Positions 17,029-24,940 of a stretch of 64,000 bases of DNA are shown in pieces (the first letter of the stretch is position 1; every line of letters begins with the position of its first letter). Source of the stretch: Gallaecimonas pentaromativorans. Its GTDB lineage: Bacteria; Pseudomonadota; Gammaproteobacteria; Enterobacterales; Gallaecimonadaceae. The position numbers and the translations under genes are program-made. The notes under the pieces are model-generated. The model made no database searches. It saw nothing but the letters and a program-made list of their open reading frames with translations, and was not told the DNA's origin. The stretch is taken from assembly GCF_003751625.1 (NCBI RefSeq), contig NZ_RJUL01000006.1:248001-312000 (forward strand). Direction: 5' to 3'.

Positions 17029-17637
17029 CGCCTTGGGTTTAGCCGCCGTTTCATAGGCACGCTCAGGCGTGCCTTTTAATTGCTCCTGCTGCTGGGCAAG
17101 GATGGCGGCCCGGGCTTCGGTGATCATCTGCCGCGCTTCGCTGGCAACTTGCTTGTCTTGACCCGACGGCTGGGCCGGGGCCAGGGCCGCTTTTAAGATG
17201 GTCTGGGCTTTGCTGAGGGTGGCTTGAGGGTCCCCCGCTACCTTTGAGGTATCAATCTGCACCTCGCCGTCCACCGCATAGCGGCGGCCATCGGCGCCCT
17301 TTTCAAAGCTTAAGTGCATCCCTTTGGAATAACTGCCAGCCGCGCTCTGGTGGGCCTGCTCGTGGCTGCGCACTTCCTGGTCGCGCGCCTTGAGGGAATC
17401 AAGCTCGGCTTGGTCAGTTTCATTCAAGAGGGGCTGGCCAGGCGCTTGGCCTTTACTGGCTGGCGCGTTACGGCTTATTTGATCTGAAGAGGCCTTGTCT
17501 GGCGCTGGGGTGGGATTGGCCTTATCGGTAGCACTGGCGCCAGTCGCCGCGGGTTGCGACGCAACAGCACTTGCCGCCGGCACCTGGGTGTCAGCAGCAA
17601 TAGACTGATTGTAAGAAGAGGCCCCAACCTGAAGCAT
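17002..17637 (-). CDS. SprA-related putative metalloprotease
   Basis: 211 residues. The N-terminal third is low-complexity (Ala, Ser, Pro, Gln rich). The core LKARDQEVRSHEQAHQSAAGSY contains HEQAH, an HExxH zinc motif, followed by DGRRYAVDGEVQIDTSKVAGDPQAT, the pattern of the SprA-related family. It lacks a clear signal peptide. I start at ATG 17637 since GGGAG lies five bases before; the TTG one codon earlier is less likely. The function is unproven. The last 27 bases overlap the end of the DUF885 gene on the opposite strand. Confidence 0.78.
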   Translation of the reverse strand: MLQVGASSYNQSIAADTQVPAASAVASQPAATGASATDKANPTPAPDKASSDQISRNAPASKGQAPGQPLLNETDQAELDSLKARDQEVRSHEQAHQSAAGSYSKGMHLSFEKGADGRRYAVDGEVQIDTSKVAGDPQATLSKAQTILKAALAPAQPSGQDKQVASEARQMITEARAAILAQQQEQLKGTPERAYETAAKPKASLGLDLFA

Positions 17638-17746
17638 CAACGCTCCCGCTCAAAAATTGGTCACATACCTGCCATACACTAATCGCCCTTGCGCCCTTTT
17701 GCCACAAGTGTTACCTCTTTTGTGAGCCAATCTTTAGGAGTGTATT

Positions 17747-18367
17747 TTGGCGAGCCACTTATTTGCCCAACTAGCCCGACTGCGGCTTATTCGCCGCTGG
17801 CCACTGATGTATAACGTGCAACCCGAGAACGTCGCCGAACACAGCCTGCAGGTGGCCATGGTGGCCCATGCCCTGGCCCTTATCAGCAATCATTGCTTTG
17901 GCACCCAGTTGGACGCCAACCGGGTGGCGGCCCTGGCGCTGTTTCACGACGCCTCGGAAGTGCTCACCGGCGATCTGCCGACCCCGGTCAAGTACTACAA
18001 CCCGGCCATCGCCGATGAATACAAGAAGATTGAAGCGGTTGCCGAGCAGCGCCTGGTGGACATGGCGCCGCCGGAGCTTCGCGAGGCGTATCGCCAGCTC
18101 TTTGTAGCCAGCGCCGACGAAGCGCCGCTGCAAAGCCTGGTTAAAGACGCCGATACCCTCTGCGCCTACCTCAAATGCCTGCAGGAGCTCAACATGGGTA
18201 ACCACGAGTTCACCCAGGCCAAGGGCCGCCTGGAGGCAATGCTGGCCAAACGCATGAATCCGCCGATGCGCTATTTTCTCGACCAGTTCGTGCCGAGTTT
18301 TTCCCTTTCCCTGGACGACATCGCCGATGACCCAGAACACCCTCTGGTCCGCCCGGGCCAGCAATAA
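17747..18367 (+). CDS. yfbR: 5'-deoxynucleotidase YfbR, HD domain
   Basis: 206-residue HD-domain phosphohydrolase that removes phosphate from deoxynucleoside 5'-monophosphates (E. coli YfbR is 199 residues). Metal-binding motifs: [17 protein letters not shown] (first His), [23 protein letters not shown] (HD pair) and [16 protein letters not shown] (last Asp). The start is TTG 17747 with TAGGAG six bases upstream. The 3' end overlaps the dgt-like gene by 41 bases, so the two dNTP-degrading enzymes are co-expressed. Confidence 0.95.
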   Translation: MASHLFAQLARLRLIRRWPLMYNVQPENVAEHSLQVAMVAHALALISNHCFGTQLDANRVAALALFHDASEVLTGDLPTPVKYYNPAIADEYKKIEAVAEQRLVDMAPPELREAYRQLFVASADEAPLQSLVKDADTLCAYLKCLQELNMGNHEFTQAKGRLEAMLAKRMNPPMRYFLDQFVPSFSLSLDDIADDPEHPLVRPGQQ

Positions 18368-19640
18368 CAACAGCCAGCGCCAGGACGACCATCGCAGCCC
18401 CTTTCAGCGTGATAAGGCAAGGGTGCTGCATTCGGCCGCCTTTCGCCGCCTGCAGGCCAAAACCCAGGTGCTGGGGGTCGGCCAGAGCGATTTTTACCGC
18501 ACCCGCCTCACCCACTCACTGGAAGCGGCGCAAATTGGCACCGGCATTCTTAACCAGTTAAAACGCAAGGCGCCACAGCATCAGGCACTCTTTGCCGAAG
18601 AGGCCCTTATTGAGGCCATTTGCCTGGCCCATGACATTGGTCATCCACCTTTTGGCCACGGCGGCGAGGTGGCCCTTAATTACCTGATGCGCCACGACGG
18701 CGGCTTTGAGGGTAACGCCCAGACCCTTCGCATTCTCGCCAAGCTCGAGCCCTACACCGAGGGCAACGGCATGGATCTTTGCCGGCGCACCCTGCTTGGG
18801 GTGGTGAAATACCCGGTGCTGCAAAGTGCGGTCAGAGGCCCCTTGGCGCCAGAGCCCGCCAATCCGCGGCAACTGAAAGTCAGCGACTGGTACCCGGCCA
18901 AGGCCAATTACGACGAAGACGCCGATATCCTCGAGTGGATCCTCGCGCCCCTTGGCAACCACGACCGAGATCTTTTCAGCCAATTCCAACCCCTCGCCCC
19001 CCACGGCAAGGCCAAATTCAAATCGTTGGACAGCGCCATCATGGAGTTGGGGGACGATATCGCCTATGCCATCCACGACATGGAAGATGCCATCGTCATG
19101 GGCCTGGTTGGCCGTGAGGTGTGGGACAGTGACGTGGCCAGCGAGCTTAAAGCGCTGTCGCTGCCCGGTTTTGCCATGAGCCTTGAGGAGCTCGGCAGCC
19201 AGCTTTTCTCCGGCCAGCACCACCTTCGCAAGCAAGCCATCGGCGCCCTGGTCAACGGCCTTATCACCGCCACCACCCTGGTGCCGGTCGACGGCTTTGA
19301 ATCGCCGCTGCTGGCCTTTAACGCCGGCCTGCCCGAGCACTACGCCCGGGCACTTAAAGTGTTCAAGGATTTTGTCTACAACCAGGTGGTAACCAAGCCG
19401 GAGCTGCAGCTTCTGGAATACAAGGGCCAGCAGATGGTGATGGCGCTCTTTGAGGCCCTGGCCTCTGATCCGGCCCGGCTACTGCCGCACAATACCCGTC
19501 GCCGCTGGCAAGCCGCCGGCCAAAGCCCGAGGGTCATTGCCGATTATATTGCCGGCATGACCGACGAATACGCCGGCCGCCTTTACGGCACCTTATTCCT
19601 GCCCAAAACCGGTACGGTGTTTGAGCGCCAGCCCCATTAA
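18327..19640 (+). CDS. deoxyguanosinetriphosphate triphosphohydrolase-like protein
   Basis: 437-residue HD-domain dNTPase, shorter than E. coli Dgt (505), in the dGTPase-like subfamily found beside yfbR. Motifs: [33 protein letters not shown] (substrate and first metal His), [16 protein letters not shown] (HD plus the conserved GHPPFGH), and [13 protein letters not shown] with the last metal Asp. These enzymes cleave dNTP to nucleoside and tripolyphosphate and keep dNTP pools in check; relatives take part in phage defence by dNTP depletion. The ATG lies inside yfbR. Confidence 0.93.
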   Translation: MTQNTLWSARASNNNSQRQDDHRSPFQRDKARVLHSAAFRRLQAKTQVLGVGQSDFYRTRLTHSLEAAQIGTGILNQLKRKAPQHQALFAEEALIEAICLAHDIGHPPFGHGGEVALNYLMRHDGGFEGNAQTLRILAKLEPYTEGNGMDLCRRTLLGVVKYPVLQSAVRGPLAPEPANPRQLKVSDWYPAKANYDEDADILEWILAPLGNHDRDLFSQFQPLAPHGKAKFKSLDSAIMELGDDIAYAIHDMEDAIVMGLVGREVWDSDVASELKALSLPGFAMSLEELGSQLFSGQHHLRKQAIGALVNGLITATTLVPVDGFESPLLAFNAGLPEHYARALKVFKDFVYNQVVTKPELQLLEYKGQQMVMALFEALASDPARLLPHNTRRRWQAAGQSPRVIADYIAGMTDEYAGRLYGTLFLPKTGTVFERQPH

Positions 19641-19664
19641 AAAGGCGCCCTTGGGCGCCTTTTC
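19639..19664. terminator. bidirectional terminator between dgt-like gene and small lipoprotein
   Basis: The stem AAGGCGCCC/GGGCGCCTT is flanked by A on the left and T on the right, just between two convergent stops. Confidence 0.85.
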
Positions 19665-19820
19665 TTAGCAACGGCCCTTTTTGGCCTGGCCGGGCGGGCA
19701 GTGGGTGCCCTGGCCATCAACCACCACTTCCGGCGCCTTGACCCGGACCTCAGGGCCCCTCAAGGTACAACCGGCCAGTAACGATAGCGCTGCCAGGGCA
19801 GCGAGCAAGCGAACGGACAT
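19665..19820 (-). CDS. small lipoprotein (51 residues)
   Basis: Short gene on the minus strand: MSVRLLAALAALSLLAGC is a complete lipoprotein signal peptide with the lipobox LAGC (Cys18), and the mature part ends in HCPPGQAKKGRC with two further Cys. AAGGAG lies six bases before the ATG, and the gene ends exactly at the shared terminator. These three independent marks make it a real gene despite its size. I do not recognise a function; the CPPGQAKKG tail is a distinctive feature to search. It lies between the dgt-like and marC genes. Confidence 0.82.
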   Translation of the reverse strand: MSVRLLAALAALSLLAGCTLRGPEVRVKAPEVVVDGQGTHCPPGQAKKGRC

Positions 19821-19876
19821 GACATTCTCCTTTATTTGTTTTGCCTAAAGTCTAGGAGAATTGCCCTAACCTGCCC

Positions 19877-20509
19877 TTAACCTGCCAGAGCCGGGAACAG
19901 CCCTTTGAGGCCCTTGGCCATAAATTCCACCGCCAGCGCCATCATGATAAGGCCCATCACCCGGGTAATAAGGTTGATACCGGTGGTACCCAGCCAACGC
20001 GCCAGCATCGGCGCGCATAAAAACACCCCCCAGGTCACCAGGCCCAGCAGCGCAATGGCAATGCCCAGCGCGCCTTTGTCCATGACGGTATGGTGAGCCT
20101 GGGTAAAGACGATGACCGTGGTAATGGCGGCGGGACCAGCGATCAGCGGCAGTGCCAGGGGCACCAGGGTCACCGAGTTCATGTGCGCCGCTTCACGGCC
20201 TTCTTCTGTGGTGCGGCGGGTCTCGCCGAGCTTACCTTGCAGCATCGACAAGGCGGTAAAGCTCAGCAACACGCCGCCCGCCACCTGGAAAGAGGACACC
20301 GAAATGGAGAAGAAATCCAGCAGGCTTTCCCCCAACAGCAGCACCACCCACAGGATCACCGCCGAGGCAAAAGAAGCCATCATGGCGGTGCGGCGCCGCT
20401 CAACCAGGGATTGATCCGAGGTCAGGCCGATAAACACCGGCAGCAGCCCAAAAGGGTTGACGATAGCCAGCATGGCCACAAAAAATTGAGTGTAAATAGC
20501 GTAATCCAC
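19877..20509 (-). CDS. MarC family membrane protein
   Basis: 210-residue inner-membrane protein with six hydrophobic segments. TQFFVAMLAIVNPFGLLPVFIGLT is the MarC/YhgN/YchE signature at the N-terminus, and VTLVPLALPLIAGPAAITTVIVF is the repeat of it in the second half. Transport function in this family is not established. I choose GTG 20509 because GGAGG lies eight bases upstream and the family begins shortly before the NPFG motif; the longer frame would add ~90 residues with no match. Confidence 0.9.
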   Translation of the reverse strand: MDYAIYTQFFVAMLAIVNPFGLLPVFIGLTSDQSLVERRRTAMMASFASAVILWVVLLLGESLLDFFSISVSSFQVAGGVLLSFTALSMLQGKLGETRRTTEEGREAAHMNSVTLVPLALPLIAGPAAITTVIVFTQAHHTVMDKGALGIAIALLGLVTWGVFLCAPMLARWLGTTGINLITRVMGLIMMALAVEFMAKGLKGLFPALAG

Positions 20510-20659
20510 TGCTGGCGCCTCCCCTAATGAGACCTTAAGTGGCGCAGAGTCTAAACGCCTTGCAGGGCGCCGTATAACGAGATATTTTGGCCCGCAAGCA
20601 TTAGTTTTTTTGATTATTCCCTGTACGTTAAAGTTGACGTTTACGCCTGCGGCAACGCG

Positions 20660-20688
20660 CTGACAATGCCAGCTGTTCTGCGTATAAT
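20660..20688 (+). promoter_or_regulatory. strong sigma-70 promoter for the dioxygenase-ychJ pair
   Basis: CTGACA (20660-20665), 17 bases, TATAAT (20683-20688): five of six and six of six consensus matches. Transcription would start near 20695, giving a leader of about 29 bases before ATG 20724. Confidence 0.8.
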
Positions 20689-20723
20689 GCCGCCCCTGTT
20701 GCATAACAGAGGTTTTCCCGCGT

Positions 20724-21380
20724 ATGACAAAGGTTCTCGAACACAGCACCGATTTCAGCCTGGTCCAGGGCCTGCTGGCAAAAGACACCGGTTTTGAAAT
20801 GCTGGCATCGAGCTTTGCCGACCTGCCGCTGGACCCCTACATCCAGGGGGACTTTCGTTACCGCTGCTATTCCAATGTCAAAATCGAGGCCGGCCACATT
20901 CGCCGCCAGCCCACCAAGACCTTTATGCAGCCCAGCCACATCAACCAGTACCTGGGCGATGTGGAGCGCCAGTATCAGGAGATCCCCGAGCAGACCCTGA
21001 CCGGCGCCGCCATGAGCAGTATGCTCAAGGATTTCAAAGACCAATGCGCCCTGAGCGACGACGCGGTGATTGAAATTCACCAAATTCGCATCAAGACCCA
21101 GTCACGCAATGCCACCCCGCCGGCTCCCGAGGGCGTCCATCAGGACGGCTTTAACTACTTAGGGATCTACGTGATTGGTACCCAGACCGTGGAAGGCGGC
21201 GAGGTGATGCTGTACGAAGCCAAAGACGAGGCGCCGTTCTTTTGCGAGCGTTTTGCCGACGGCCAGTACGTTATCCTCAACGATGCCCGTTACTTCCATA
21301 ACGCCGCGCCGGTCCTGCCCCTCCCAGGCCAGGACCAAGGTTACTGGGATGTGGTGGTACTGACGGCCCATGCCGGCTGA
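20724..21380 (+). CDS. 2OG-Fe dioxygenase family protein
   Basis: 218 residues of the 2OG-Fe dioxygenase family that includes the Bacillus L-isoleucine 4-hydroxylase IDO. Iron ligands: His and Asp in EGVHQDGFNYLGIYVI and the distal His in DARYFHNAAPV; the double-stranded helix is seen in GGEVMLYEAKDEAPFF. The substrate is unknown; free amino acids are the known substrates of relatives (inference). It is expressed from a strong promoter and overlaps ychJ by 11 bases. Confidence 0.85.
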   Translation: MTKVLEHSTDFSLVQGLLAKDTGFEMLASSFADLPLDPYIQGDFRYRCYSNVKIEAGHIRRQPTKTFMQPSHINQYLGDVERQYQEIPEQTLTGAAMSSMLKDFKDQCALSDDAVIEIHQIRIKTQSRNATPPAPEGVHQDGFNYLGIYVIGTQTVEGGEVMLYEAKDEAPFFCERFADGQYVILNDARYFHNAAPVLPLPGQDQGYWDVVVLTAHAG

Positions 21381-21810
21381 TTGCCCCTGCGGCAGTGGCC
21401 GCCAATATCCAGAATGCTGTGGCCCCCTGCATCAGGGGGCCACAGCCGTTACCGCCGAGGCGCTGATGCGGGCCCGCTACTGCGCCCATGTGGTCAACGC
21501 GCCGCAGTTTATCCTCGATAGCTGGCACCCGGACTCCCGCCCCACCCTTGCCGATATCGCCCCTTTTATCGCCCTGCCCTGGCATGATTTGCAGATCCTT
21601 GGGCACCTGCCTGGCGAGCAAGAAAGTTTTGTCACCTTTCTTGCCCGTTACCAGCAAGATGATGGCCTTGCCTTTCATCTGGAAAAAAGCCGTTTCCTGA
21701 AAATAGACGGGAATTGGTTATTTCATTCAGGCACTTACCCTGAGCCCGAGCGTAATGCCCCCTGCCCCTGCGGCTCTGGACGAAAGTATAAGACCTGTTG
21801 CCGCCGTTAA
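21370..21810 (+). CDS. ychJ: YchJ family SEC-C motif protein
   Basis: 146 residues with a SEC-C zinc-binding motif at each end: DCPCGSGRQYPECCGPLH at the start and CPCGSGRKYKTCC at the end. Between them is an NTF2-like domain (ALMRARYCAHV, DSWHPDSRPT, GNWLFHSGTYPE), which is the YchJ layout. The function is not established. The ATG overlaps the end of the dioxygenase gene. Confidence 0.94.
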   Translation: MPADCPCGSGRQYPECCGPLHQGATAVTAEALMRARYCAHVVNAPQFILDSWHPDSRPTLADIAPFIALPWHDLQILGHLPGEQESFVTFLARYQQDDGLAFHLEKSRFLKIDGNWLFHSGTYPEPERNAPCPCGSGRKYKTCCRR

Positions 21811-21877
21811 TTGCTAATCTAGCCCCAGGCAAGTTGTGCCCTCTTTTCATAACAATCAATAGAAAAAGGAACCGTTT

Positions 21878-23161
21878 ATGGGGTGGTTAGTTAAAGGCGC
21901 GGTGCGCATGGTGGAGCGGTATCTTCCCGATCCTTTTGTGCTGGTACTGCTATTGACCATGCTGGTACTGGGCCTGTCCATCGGCGTGCAAGGCATGGCG
22001 CCTATGAATGCGGTCGATGTCTGGGGTAAAGGGTTCTGGAACCTGCTGAGCTTTGCCATGCAGATGGCCCTGATCCTGGTGCTCGGCCACCTGGTGGCCT
22101 CCACACCGCCGGTGAGAAAAGCCCTGGGCGCCCTGGCCCGTCGGCTGCCGGGGCCGAAAAGCGCCATCGTTACCGTCACTTTGGTGGCTTTGGTGGCCTC
22201 CTGGCTCAACTGGGGTTTTGGCCTGGTGGTAGGTGCCTTTTTTGCTCGTGCCATCGCCCGGGAAATCGCCATTGATTACAAGCTGCTGGTGGCCTCGGCC
22301 TACTCGGGGTTCCTTATCTGGCACGCCGGCCTGTCAGGCTCCATTCCCCTGACCATCAACACCCCTGGCAACTTTACTGAAAAGCAAATCGGCCTTATCC
22401 CCACCAGCGAAACCATCTTCGCCTCTTATAACCTCATCATCGTGGTGGCGCTGCTGATTGTAATGCCGCTGCTGAACATGCTGATGCTCGATAAAAGCAG
22501 CAAGCTCAGCAAGGTACAAAGCCAAGAAGAAGAAAACCGCGTTGCCGGCCACGGCCCCATGCTCAACCAGCGCTGGCCCATGTACCTGGGCGGCGCCATC
22601 ATGCTGGCCTACTTGGTGCCCTATTTTATGGGCGGTGGCGGCCTTAACCTGAACGTGCTGAACCTGGTGTTTTTGATGCTGGCCATGGTGCTGTTCGGCA
22701 CCGCTTCGCGCTTTTTGGGCGCCCTGCCTCCGGCGGTGGCCAGTGCCGGCGGCATCCTTATTCAGTTTCCCTTCTACGCCGGCATCATGGCCCTGATGCA
22801 AGGCTCTGGCCTTGCCACCCGCCTGGCCGAGTTTTTTGTGCATGTGTCCACCGCCGACACCCTGCCGCTGTGGAGCTTCCTCTCTGCCGGCCTTATCAAC
22901 CTCTTTGTGCCCTCCGGTGGTGGCCAGTGGGCGGTGCAGGCGCCGGTTATGCTGCCTGCCGCTCAAATGCTGCACGTGGACGTGGCCAAGGTGGCCATGT
23001 CGGTCGCCTGGGGCGATGCCTGGACCAACCTGCTGCAACCCTTCTGGGCACTGCCGGTGCTGGCCATTGCTGGCCTTGGCGCCAAGGACGTGATGGGCTA
23101 TTGCCTCATCCAGTTGCTGGTATCCGGGGTAGTGATAGGCTTGGGCCTGAGCTTCCTGTAA
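21878..23161 (+). CDS. atoE: short-chain fatty acid transporter, AtoE family
   Basis: 427-residue inner-membrane transporter with about ten to twelve hydrophobic segments. MVERYLPDPFVLVLLLTML, WLNWGFGLVVGAFFAR, WHAGLSGSIPLTINTPGN and NLFVPSGGGQWAVQAPV are the AtoE signatures. It imports short-chain fatty acids such as butyrate or acetoacetate. No ato operon adjoins it; the thiolase and acetoacetate-forming genes at 46-55 kb could use its substrate (inference). AAAAAGGAA precedes ATG 21878. Confidence 0.92.
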   Translation: MGWLVKGAVRMVERYLPDPFVLVLLLTMLVLGLSIGVQGMAPMNAVDVWGKGFWNLLSFAMQMALILVLGHLVASTPPVRKALGALARRLPGPKSAIVTVTLVALVASWLNWGFGLVVGAFFARAIAREIAIDYKLLVASAYSGFLIWHAGLSGSIPLTINTPGNFTEKQIGLIPTSETIFASYNLIIVVALLIVMPLLNMLMLDKSSKLSKVQSQEEENRVAGHGPMLNQRWPMYLGGAIMLAYLVPYFMGGGGLNLNVLNLVFLMLAMVLFGTASRFLGALPPAVASAGGILIQFPFYAGIMALMQGSGLATRLAEFFVHVSTADTLPLWSFLSAGLINLFVPSGGGQWAVQAPVMLPAAQMLHVDVAKVAMSVAWGDAWTNLLQPFWALPVLAIAGLGAKDVMGYCLIQLLVSGVVIGLGLSFL

Positions 23162-23175
23162 GCCGCATTGGACAG

Positions 23176-23205
23176 AAAAAAGGCCGCAGTAGCGGCCTTT
23201 TTTAT
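23176..23205. terminator. bidirectional terminator between atoE and metA
   Basis: The stem GGCCGC/GCGGCC is extended by A-T pairs and has an A-run and a T-run on the two sides. Confidence 0.9.
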
Positions 23206-24158
23206 TACCCGGCAAGTTGCTTGGCCTGGGGCTCGTCTTTGGGGGGCATCTTGGCCAGATCGTAAGGGGTTATCTGGTAGACGCAGTAGTTTATCCAGTT
23301 GCTGTACAGCAAGCTGGCATGGCTGCGCCAGCGTGCCCTTGGGGTTTGGCTGGCGTCGTCTTGCGGGTAGTAGTTCTCCGGCAGCACCGGGTTGATACCG
23401 GCCTTGAGGTCGCGCTGGTATTCCTGGTCCAGGGTGTCGAAATCGTATTCTGGATGCCCGGTCACAAAAATCTGCCGAAGGTCGTCGCTTGCCGCCAGAT
23501 AAACCCCGGCCTCGGGGTGGTCGGCAAGGATCTGCAACTCGGTGTGCTCGCCGATAAAGCCGGCGTCAAAGTCGGCATAACGGCTCAGCGGCGCCAGGAA
23601 GTAATCGTCAAAGCCGCGCACCAGCGGGTTGTCGCGGTTGAGGGTGCGGTGCTCATAGACCCCGGAAAGCTTCTGGCCGCGGGTCATCTTCGGCAGGCCG
23701 TAGAGGTAGTTCAGGGCCGCCTGGGCCGCCCAGCACAAAAACAGCGTGGAGGTGACATGGGTGCGGGACCACTCGATGACATTTCGCACATCGTCCCAGT
23801 AATACACCTCGTCAAAAGGCACCTGCCCCAGGGGCGCGCCGGTCACGATAAGGCCGTCAAAGTTCTGGTCCTTGATGTCGTCAAAATCGCGGTAAAAGCG
23901 CTCCAGGTGCGAGCTTGGGGTGTTGTTGGACTCGCGATGATCGATACGCAGCAGCTTGACGTTGACCTGCAACGGGGTGTTGGCCAAGAGCCTTAAGATC
24001 TGGTTCTCGGTATCGATTTTCTTGGGCATCAGGTTGAGCAGCACCACCTCCATGGGACGGATGTCCTGGTGGATGGCGCGGGTTTCATCCATCACAAAGA
24101 TGTTTTCCTTGCGCAGCACTTCGGCGGCCGGCAAGGCATCGGGAATTCGGATGGGCAT
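23205..24158 (-). CDS. metA: homoserine O-succinyltransferase
   Basis: 317-residue enzyme for the first committed step of methionine synthesis. [22 protein letters not shown] and [18 protein letters not shown] are the MetA start. The nucleophile is Cys142 in [13 protein letters not shown], and the His-Glu pair is in VTGHPEYD and nearby. Residue 111 is Gly (GAPLGQV), which in studied MetA enzymes goes with succinyl-CoA use; Glu there goes with acetyl-CoA. Four tandem MetJ boxes lie just upstream. A single-gene unit ending at the shared terminator. Confidence 0.96.
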   Translation of the reverse strand: MPIRIPDALPAAEVLRKENIFVMDETRAIHQDIRPMEVVLLNLMPKKIDTENQILRLLANTPLQVNVKLLRIDHRESNNTPSSHLERFYRDFDDIKDQNFDGLIVTGAPLGQVPFDEVYYWDDVRNVIEWSRTHVTSTLFLCWAAQAALNYLYGLPKMTRGQKLSGVYEHRTLNRDNPLVRGFDDYFLAPLSRYADFDAGFIGEHTELQILADHPEAGVYLAASDDLRQIFVTGHPEYDFDTLDQEYQRDLKAGINPVLPENYYPQDDASQTPRARWRSHASLLYSNWINYCVYQITPYDLAKMPPKDEPQAKQLAG

Positions 24159-24181
24159 GGCAATCTCCGCGGCATTAGCCT

Positions 24182-24213
24182 GGATATTTAAACGTCTAAA
24201 CGTCTAAATGTCC
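24182..24213 (-). promoter_or_regulatory. MetJ operator: four tandem met boxes
   Basis: Four contiguous 8-base units read on the minus strand GGACATTT, AGACGTTT, AGACGTTT, AAATATCC. The met-box consensus is AGACGTCT; the middle two match at seven of eight positions and the outer ones are decayed. Position, 25-55 bases before metA, fits repression by MetJ with S-adenosylmethionine. Confidence 0.88.
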
Positions 24214-24236
24214 ACTTCCAAGCCAATAACAGCCAC

Positions 24237-24260
24237 AAAAAAGGCGCCCACCGGCGCCTT
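24237..24260 (-). terminator. rho-independent terminator of pdxH
   Basis: The stem AAGGCGCC/GGCGCCTT is followed by six U on the minus strand (A-run at 24237-24242). Confidence 0.85.
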
Positions 24261-24262
24261 GT

Positions 24263-24898
24263 TCAGGGTTGCAGCCATTGCAGCTGCCATTTGTTGTCGG
24301 TGCGCTGGTAACGCACTCGGTGATGCAGGCGATTCTCCCGGCCTGCCCAGAATTCCATCAGGCTGGGTACCAGCACATAACCGCCCCAATGCGGCGGGCA
24401 TGGCACGGTATCGCCAAAGCGCGCCTCGGCCTCGGCCAGTTGGCGCTCCAGAACCGAGGCATCGCTAATGGGCTCAGACTGATGCGAGGCCCAGGCACCG
24501 AGCTGCGAGCCTCGGGGGCGGGAGGCAAAATAAGCCTCTGAGTCGCTACGCGGCAGCTTGGTGACCAAGCCCTGTACCCGCACCTGGCGGGCCAGATGAG
24601 GCCAGTAAAAATTTAGGCTGGCCCGCGGGTCGGCCGCTAGCTCAAGACCCTTGTGGGACTGGTAGTTGGTAAAAAACTGCAGGCCCTGCTCGCTTATCCC
24701 CTTTAAAAGCACGATGCGGCTTTGGGGAAAGCCGTCCAGCCCCTGGGTACAGAGGGTCATGGCGTTGACTTCCAGCCAGTCCACCGGGGCGCTGTCTTTG
24801 GCTTCGTCAAACCAATGGCCAAATTGTTTGAGGGGGTTGGGGTCCAGTTCGGTAAGGGGGGCGTGGCGGAACACCCGGCGCATGGCATCAATGCTCAT
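24263..24898 (-). CDS. pdxH: pyridoxamine 5'-phosphate oxidase
   Basis: 211-residue FMN enzyme that oxidises pyridoxine or pyridoxamine 5'-phosphate to pyridoxal 5'-phosphate. FMN and substrate motifs: NAMTLCTQGLDGFPQSRIVLLKG, FFTNYQSHKGLELA, FYWPHLARQVRVQG, ASHQSEPI and the C-terminal EFWAGRENRLHHRVRY. GGAG is five bases before the ATG at 24898, so I prefer it to the ATG one codon upstream. The neighbouring PLP enzyme (24941-26191) is on the same strand but separated by a terminator. Confidence 0.96.
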   Translation of the reverse strand: MSIDAMRRVFRHAPLTELDPNPLKQFGHWFDEAKDSAPVDWLEVNAMTLCTQGLDGFPQSRIVLLKGISEQGLQFFTNYQSHKGLELAADPRASLNFYWPHLARQVRVQGLVTKLPRSDSEAYFASRPRGSQLGAWASHQSEPISDASVLERQLAEAEARFGDTVPCPPHWGGYVLVPSLMEFWAGRENRLHHRVRYQRTDNKWQLQWLQP

Positions 24899-24911
24899 CA
24901 TGACTCCAAAG

Positions 24912-24937
24912 AAAAAAGGCAGTCCAAAGACTGCCTT
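24912..24937 (-). terminator. terminator of the cysteine desulfurase-like gene
   Basis: The stem GGCAGTC/GACTGCC with a CAAA-type loop is followed by six U on the minus strand. Confidence 0.88.
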
Positions 24938-24940
24938 AGC

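Noticed and set aside
23217-23996. 259-codon frame antisense to metA
   Set aside because: metA is unambiguous with catalytic residues and MetJ boxes; the antisense frame is a codon-bias artefact.
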